A stretch of 10,501 bases of DNA from the NCBI GenBank assembly GCA_002705465.1, contig PAGS01000031.1:1-10501 (forward strand), read 5' to 3'. Position 1 is the first letter of the stretch; every line of letters starts with the position of its first letter. A program made the position numbers and the translations under genes. This DNA is from Halieaceae bacterium. Its GTDB lineage: Bacteria > Pseudomonadota > Gammaproteobacteria > Pseudomonadales > Halieaceae. The notes beneath the pieces are model-generated. The model was not told the DNA's origin. It saw only the letters and a list, made by a program, of their open reading frames with translations, and did no database searches. Shown here in pieces: positions 7,098 through 10,501 of this stretch.

Positions 7098-7676
7098 ATG
7101 GTGTCGCAATTATCCACTTCAGACCGCTTTGCACAACCAGCGACGGTGGCCTTTTTTGGGGTTGCGCTCCGCCTCGCGCAGATAGTGCTAATGGCCATGG
7201 CGCTGTTGCTCTGGCCGGCACTTGCGCAGGCGCAGGGCTCGAGCTTTGAAGTGTCGATCGAACCCCTGACCGCAATTGACCAACAGTTTCTGGACGAGCA
7301 GCGTGCCCGTGTCGAGCAACTCGCCAACCGCATCGGCCGAGGCCTCATCGGCAAAGCAGACCGGGATCTGGATACCCTACAGCGGATCCTCGACGAACGC
7401 ATGGTGCCGCTGACTGACACTCTGACCTTACAGGCTATGGGGGCTGTATTTGGCGATCTCTTAGGCGATAAGTTGAATATGTCCTGGGTGGTCTACCGAG
7501 ACGGTAAGGGCCGCTCGCGGGCGCTGCGTTTTCGGAGCATGGACATCTATTTGTTCCCGATGACCATGATCTCTCGCCGACAGGAGGGGGGCAGCGATAG
7601 GCGCCTCAAACCACTCTTTGATGAGACAGTCAGCGAAACGCGCCGCCTTTTACCCGGCGGAAAGTGGTTCGAATAG
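7098..7676 (+). CDS. Secreted DUF3806-like protein of unknown function
   Basis: A 192-residue exported protein. A long n-region is followed by a hydrophobic core (about 29-41, LAQIVLMAMALLLWPAL) and an AQA/Q-type signal peptidase I site near residue 45. There is no lipobox, so the mature protein is likely periplasmic. The C-terminal half (about 80-165) has an amphipathic helix, then MGAVFGDLLGDKLNMSWVVY, a charged turn, and YLFPMTMISRR. This pattern resembles DUF3806 as I remember it; no biochemical role is known to me. ATG 7098 has GGGGA 9 nt upstream; ATG 7191 would give a more compact signal peptide and is the alternative. The frame extends further upstream to 6855, but that part is antisense to dapA and is rejected. 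It diverges from dapA by 45 nt and its stop is 22 nt from that of the convergent Nudix gene, so it is probably a single-gene unit. Confidence 0.72.
   Translation: MVSQLSTSDRFAQPATVAFFGVALRLAQIVLMAMALLLWPALAQAQGSSFEVSIEPLTAIDQQFLDEQRARVEQLANRIGRGLIGKADRDLDTLQRILDERMVPLTDTLTLQAMGAVFGDLLGDKLNMSWVVYRDGKGRSRALRFRSMDIYLFPMTMISRRQEGGSDRRLKPLFDETVSETRRLLPGGKWFE
7109..7136 (-). promoter_or_regulatory. Candidate sigma70 promoter for the dapA operon
   Basis: On the minus strand a TTGTGC box (7136-7131) is followed after 16 nt by GATAAT (7114-7109), a 5/6 match to the -10 consensus; the -35 is only 3/6. Transcription would start near 7102 and leave a leader of about 50 nt before ATG 7052. It lies inside the 5' coding part of the divergent DUF3806-like gene, which is expected because the gap between the two genes is only 45 nt. 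This is a consensus match by eye only. Confidence 0.35.
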
Positions 7677-7698
7677 TGCTAACGAGACCCGACGACAC

Positions 7699-8400
7699 CT
7701 AGTGACCGGCCAGGCTCCGCTGATATTGAAATACGCCTCGATCGCCTACCGTACGATGGCGTTTGCCTTCTCGGGACAGATCTCCCGTCGCGTAGCTCAC
7801 ATCCCCCTCATACAGGAACACCATCCGTGAGTCGTCACGGATCACATTGGGGAAAAATCTAGGTGGCGTCCTAGCCTCAAGATCCTTAGCGGCACACGAT
7901 GACCAACCCAGTGCATCCAACTCATGCAGCGAAACCAAAGTGGGAGGCGTCATGGGAAGGTCACCCGCATGATGAGCCGCAATGGCTTGCGAGGGTTGCC
8001 ACCACTGATGCGCCGTGATCTCGCTACCGTCCACCTGCACGGCCGTATCTAAGGGGACCTGCGTCCAGAAAAACCAGGTTGCAAACCGGCGCTTGACCAC
8101 CACCGGCGTCAGCCAATGCGAAAATGGGGCGAGCATATCAGACCGCAGAGCCACCCCTGCCTCCTCATTACACTCCCTCGCCGCCGCGCTACGGGCCCGC
8201 TCAAAGTCTCCCTCTCCCGAGTCGCCGGCTTCGACTTTCCCGCCGGGAAAAACCCACAGCCCGGGCATGTGTTTCAGTGCCTCGCTCCGTTTTAGCAGCA
8301 GCACCTCCACACCCTCTCCCGAGGGTCGTATCAGAATCACCGTTGCCGCGGGCCTGGCATCGGTCTCTTGATCTGAGAGCTCGAGCACTGACTCAGTCAC
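7699..8400 (-). CDS. Nudix hydrolase with an expanded Nudix box
   Basis: A 233-residue Nudix-superfamily protein, which would hydrolyse a nucleoside-diphosphate-linked substrate using Mg2+ or Mn2+. The Nudix motif starts at FPGGKVEAGD (51-60) and ends with RECNEEAGV (75-83), with Arg75, Glu76, Glu79 and Glu80 as the catalytic and metal-binding set. The canonical spacing GX5EX7RE is stretched by about seven residues (SGEGDFE region), as in some larger NUDT-type or CoA/acyl-CoA diphosphatase-like relatives. The substrate cannot be told from sequence. The start is GTG at 8400, 5 nt after the sppA stop, with no clear Shine-Dalgarno sequence, so translation probably relies on coupling to sppA. Its end is convergent with the DUF3806-like gene, and I see no terminator hairpin in the 22-nt gap. 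Confidence 0.85.
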   Translation of the reverse strand: MTESVLELSDQETDARPAATVILIRPSGEGVEVLLLKRSEALKHMPGLWVFPGGKVEAGDSGEGDFERARSAAARECNEEAGVALRSDMLAPFSHWLTPVVVKRRFATWFFWTQVPLDTAVQVDGSEITAHQWWQPSQAIAAHHAGDLPMTPPTLVSLHELDALGWSSCAAKDLEARTPPRFFPNVIRDDSRMVFLYEGDVSYATGDLSREGKRHRTVGDRGVFQYQRSLAGH

Positions 8401-8405
8401 TCACG

Positions 8406-10232
8406 TCACAGGACGGGAGCACAGGCCAAGCACTGCACGTATACGTGCATGGGGTCCCGCAAATCTGACACACCTTTCACAACCGGGCGAAAGCCCTCAA
8501 CGAGAGACTCAAACCACCCGCCCTTGGGGAGGACCGAGAGGCTGAACGACCGGCTCAGTTCCTCCAGCAAGATACTTTCAAAAGATGGGGGCACTTGCGT
8601 CCGTCCCGTTCGCCATTGGTCAACACCGGCCAGAGCAGCGGCGGACTCTACCGCTTCCTGCAGCGTACCGAGTTGGTCGACCAGACCGATCTCGGCTGCA
8701 TCGGCGCCAATCCACACGATCCCCTCGGCAATTTCCCTGACATCTGCATCGCTCATATTGCGACCCGTCGCCACCAACTCGATGAAATCTTCATATGCCC
8801 CATAGGACAGCGCCTGCACGATATTGGACATCTCCGGGCTGAGGCCTCGATTCAGACTCGCCGCCCCTGCCAAGGGTGTTGTCCCTAAACCGTCGACTTT
8901 GACACCGATATAATCGATGACGCCCTCAATCGTCGGAAAAGCACTGAACGCACCAATACTGCCCGTAATGGTTGTGGGCAGCGCCCAAATCTCATCTGCC
9001 TCTGCCGCAATCCAGTAACCTCCGGAGGCAGCAACACTTCCCATCGAGACGACCACGGGTATCTCGGCGGCCCTGACCTCGGCGAGTTTGCGTCGGATCA
9101 GATCTGACGCGAAGACGCTGCCACCGGGCGAGTTCACCCGCAGCACCACCGCCGCGAGATCTTCCGCCTCCAGCACCATATCGATGTAGCCGGTAATGGT
9201 ATTGCTGCCCGCCATGCCCTCCTCGCTATCACCCGGCACGATAGTGCCCTCTACAGGGACGATCGCAATCAGTGGCAAACCTTCCAATTCTAATGACAGA
9301 CTAGCCTTGACGTCATCGACGTAGCGGCCCAGGCCGATCATCTCGGCGTGACCCTCTTCATCAGTGACTCCGACCCACTCAGCCAGCGCGTCCTCCATCT
9401 CGGAGTGATCAGCCAGAACGTCGACCCAGCCTCCAGCGAGTATTGTCTCGGCGAGATTGTTATTGGAAGCCTGAAGCCGACCGCCGAAATCGGCGATAAA
9501 ACGGTCCATCTCTCCCTCGGGCAGATTCCGTCCCGTCTCGGCGTGCTGTGTGTAAGTCGACCACAGCCCGCCAAGCCACTGTGTCACTATGCGCCGCTCG
9601 GTCTCCGACATGTCGTCCCGCAAATAAGGCTCGACCGCTGATTTGCTCTCGCCAGCTCTGAACACGTGCATCGTGACGCGAATTTTTTCCAGAAAGGTCT
9701 TGAGATAAGACCGATAGACTGAAAAGCCCTCTAGAAAAATACCGCCCTCGGGGTGCAACAGGACGTGATCTGCCTGTGAAGCGAGAAGGTAGTGCGCTTG
9801 GGTGTAGAAATCGCCTGCCGCGATAACCGGCTTGCCCGCGGCCTGAAACTCGGCCATCGCATCACTGATTTCCAACGTCTGACTGGTTGATGGCCCGGCG
9901 AGGTTCTCAAGATCCAGCACCAAGGCTGTGATTCTATCGTCTTCTGCCGCCCAGTGAATCGCGCGCACCAGATCGTTCAGCAGCGTTGGCTGATCATAAT
10001 CCTGACTCAGAAGGGCAGAGACCGGGTCCACCGGTGGCGCGTCCTCCACCAGCGGCCCGGAGGGCGCAATCAGTAGTGCCGCCTTTTCGGGCAGCGGCTC
10101 TGGCGTCGAGTCACTGAGACCCGCGCTAAAGGCGATAACAAAAATTGCCACAAAAACCAGCGGCGCCAGTACGGTGATCACGCGGCTGATGCCGCTCAGT
10201 ACTCGCCAGATTCCTCTCAACAACCGCACCAT
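8406..10232 (-). CDS. sppA: Signal peptide peptidase SppA (67K type), protease IV
   Basis: A membrane-anchored serine protease that degrades cleaved signal peptides on the periplasmic side of the inner membrane. At 608 residues it matches the long, two-domain E. coli type (618). An N-terminal transmembrane anchor spans about residues 18-39. The N-terminal domain carries the general-base lysine (FRAGESKSAVEPY, Lys197). The C-terminal domain carries RVNSPGGS (365-372) and the nucleophile Ser403 in SVAASGGYW, followed by TGSIGAF. This split dyad across two repeated domains is the SppA hallmark. ATG 10232 has AAGGA with a 6-nt spacer. The protein ends in a short tail after about residue 590 with a CxxC pair (Cys601, Cys604). 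The gene is followed closely by the Nudix gene. The upstream gap to the next gene is about 140 nt, so its own promoter is likely, though I could not pick a good one. Confidence 0.95.
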   Translation of the reverse strand: MVRLLRGIWRVLSGISRVITVLAPLVFVAIFVIAFSAGLSDSTPEPLPEKAALLIAPSGPLVEDAPPVDPVSALLSQDYDQPTLLNDLVRAIHWAAEDDRITALVLDLENLAGPSTSQTLEISDAMAEFQAAGKPVIAAGDFYTQAHYLLASQADHVLLHPEGGIFLEGFSVYRSYLKTFLEKIRVTMHVFRAGESKSAVEPYLRDDMSETERRIVTQWLGGLWSTYTQHAETGRNLPEGEMDRFIADFGGRLQASNNNLAETILAGGWVDVLADHSEMEDALAEWVGVTDEEGHAEMIGLGRYVDDVKASLSLELEGLPLIAIVPVEGTIVPGDSEEGMAGSNTITGYIDMVLEAEDLAAVVLRVNSPGGSVFASDLIRRKLAEVRAAEIPVVVSMGSVAASGGYWIAAEADEIWALPTTITGSIGAFSAFPTIEGVIDYIGVKVDGLGTTPLAGAASLNRGLSPEMSNIVQALSYGAYEDFIELVATGRNMSDADVREIAEGIVWIGADAAEIGLVDQLGTLQEAVESAAALAGVDQWRTGRTQVPPSFESILLEELSRSFSLSVLPKGGWFESLVEGFRPVVKGVSDLRDPMHVYVQCLACAPVL

Positions 10233-10372
10233 TTCAAATCCTTCTTCGATCTATCCTTAATGAACTGTTAATACTCAGGCCTGCACTTCAGCGCGCTCAA
10301 CGATTCGCATCCGAAAGACAGCACCACAACCCAGCGTCAGCCAGGGCCCAGATCAGTCTTAAAAACGCTGAT
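10233..10372. other. Intergenic region upstream of sppA
   Basis: This 140-nt gap lies between the stop of the right-edge gene and sppA; both are read on the minus strand. It holds the sppA ribosome-binding site (AAGGA, 10239-10243). A TTAATGAACTGTTAAT segment near 10258 is AT-rich and may belong to the promoter, but no -35/-10 pair with good spacing is evident. An imperfect ATCAG/CTGAT inverted repeat (about 10352-10372) with an 11-nt loop follows the upstream gene. It is too weak, and lacks a T-run, to call a terminator. Confidence 0.5.
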
Positions 10373-10501
10373 TCACTCGTCTCTCGACGCCGCCCGCACC
10401 TCACGGCCTCGATACCGGATGTACAGCATACAGACCGTGAACTGAATAACCACCAGTGCTAGACCCGCAACGGATAGCGTGTCGGCCTCGTAGGCAAACG
10501 C
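10373..10501 (-). CDS. Partial 3' end of a probable membrane-protein gene, unrecognised (continues past the right edge)
   Basis: On the minus strand a frame enters from base 10501 and ends with TGA at 10375-10373, giving 42 residues. It contains one clear transmembrane helix (LSVAGLALVVIQFTVCMLYI), followed by a basic, charged tail (RYRGREVRAASRDE) that by the positive-inside rule would be cytoplasmic. It begins exactly in frame at the window edge with no internal stop. The shape is that of the C-terminal end of a polytopic or tail-anchored membrane protein, but 42 residues are too few to name a family. It is read in the same direction as sppA, 140 nt upstream of it. Confidence 0.65.
   Translation of the reverse strand, partial: AFAYEADTLSVAGLALVVIQFTVCMLYIRYRGREVRAASRDE

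Noticed and set aside
7053..7109. N-terminal extension of DapA
   Set aside because: The extra 19 residues are unlike the family, and starting at 7052 places every catalytic residue on E. coli numbering with a GGAG 7 nt upstream.
7664..7676. GTGGTTCGAATAG, similar to a tRNA T-loop
   Set aside because: It encodes the last codons and stop of the DUF3806-like gene, and no acceptor, D or anticodon stem is found around it.
10351..10376. ATCAG/CTGAT inverted repeat as a terminator
   Set aside because: The stem is only 5 bp with an 11-nt loop and no following T-run; it is too weak to call.

Overview
The window (about 10.5 kb, roughly 55-58% G+C by eye) is a densely coded bacterial chromosome segment. 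The gene content (a BamC lipoprotein next to dapA, an E. coli-length two-domain SppA, and a LpxL/HtrB-type acyltransferase) points to a Gram-negative gammaproteobacterium. A marine Halieaceae (OM60/NOR5)-like or other environmental lineage is my best guess, but this is inference from protein flavour only. I see no mobile element, CRISPR array, tRNA, rRNA or long repeat.

Left part (1-1535). A probable divergent gene start leaves the window on the minus strand (1-92). On the plus strand, a small lipoprotein with 22-residue leucine-rich repeats overlaps by ATGA an HX4E acyltransferase of the lipid A late-acyltransferase type. They look like a two-gene cell-envelope operon.

Middle part (1563-7052, minus strand). 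Six co-directional genes are tightly packed. In transcription order they are dapA, bamC, an MBL-fold hydrolase (YycJ/WalJ-like), 2-hydroxypenta-2,4-dienoate (2-keto-4-pentenoate) hydratase, acylating acetaldehyde dehydrogenase and 4-hydroxy-2-oxovalerate aldolase. The first three are joined by 4-nt stop/start overlaps and form a housekeeping block (lysine/peptidoglycan precursor synthesis and outer-membrane assembly). The last three form the complete lower meta-cleavage module, taking a 2-hydroxydienoate to pyruvate plus an acyl-CoA. It follows after only 46 nt and has no ring-cleavage or hydrolase genes with it here. This catabolic trio appended to a housekeeping operon is the most noteworthy arrangement in the window.

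Right part (7098-10501). A secreted DUF3806-like protein diverges from dapA (45 nt apart) and converges with a minus-strand sppA-Nudix pair. A minus-strand membrane-protein gene enters from the right edge with only its last 42 codons visible.

No single new system stands out. The findings are mainly start-site corrections, unusual linkage, and a few residue-level oddities that can be checked.
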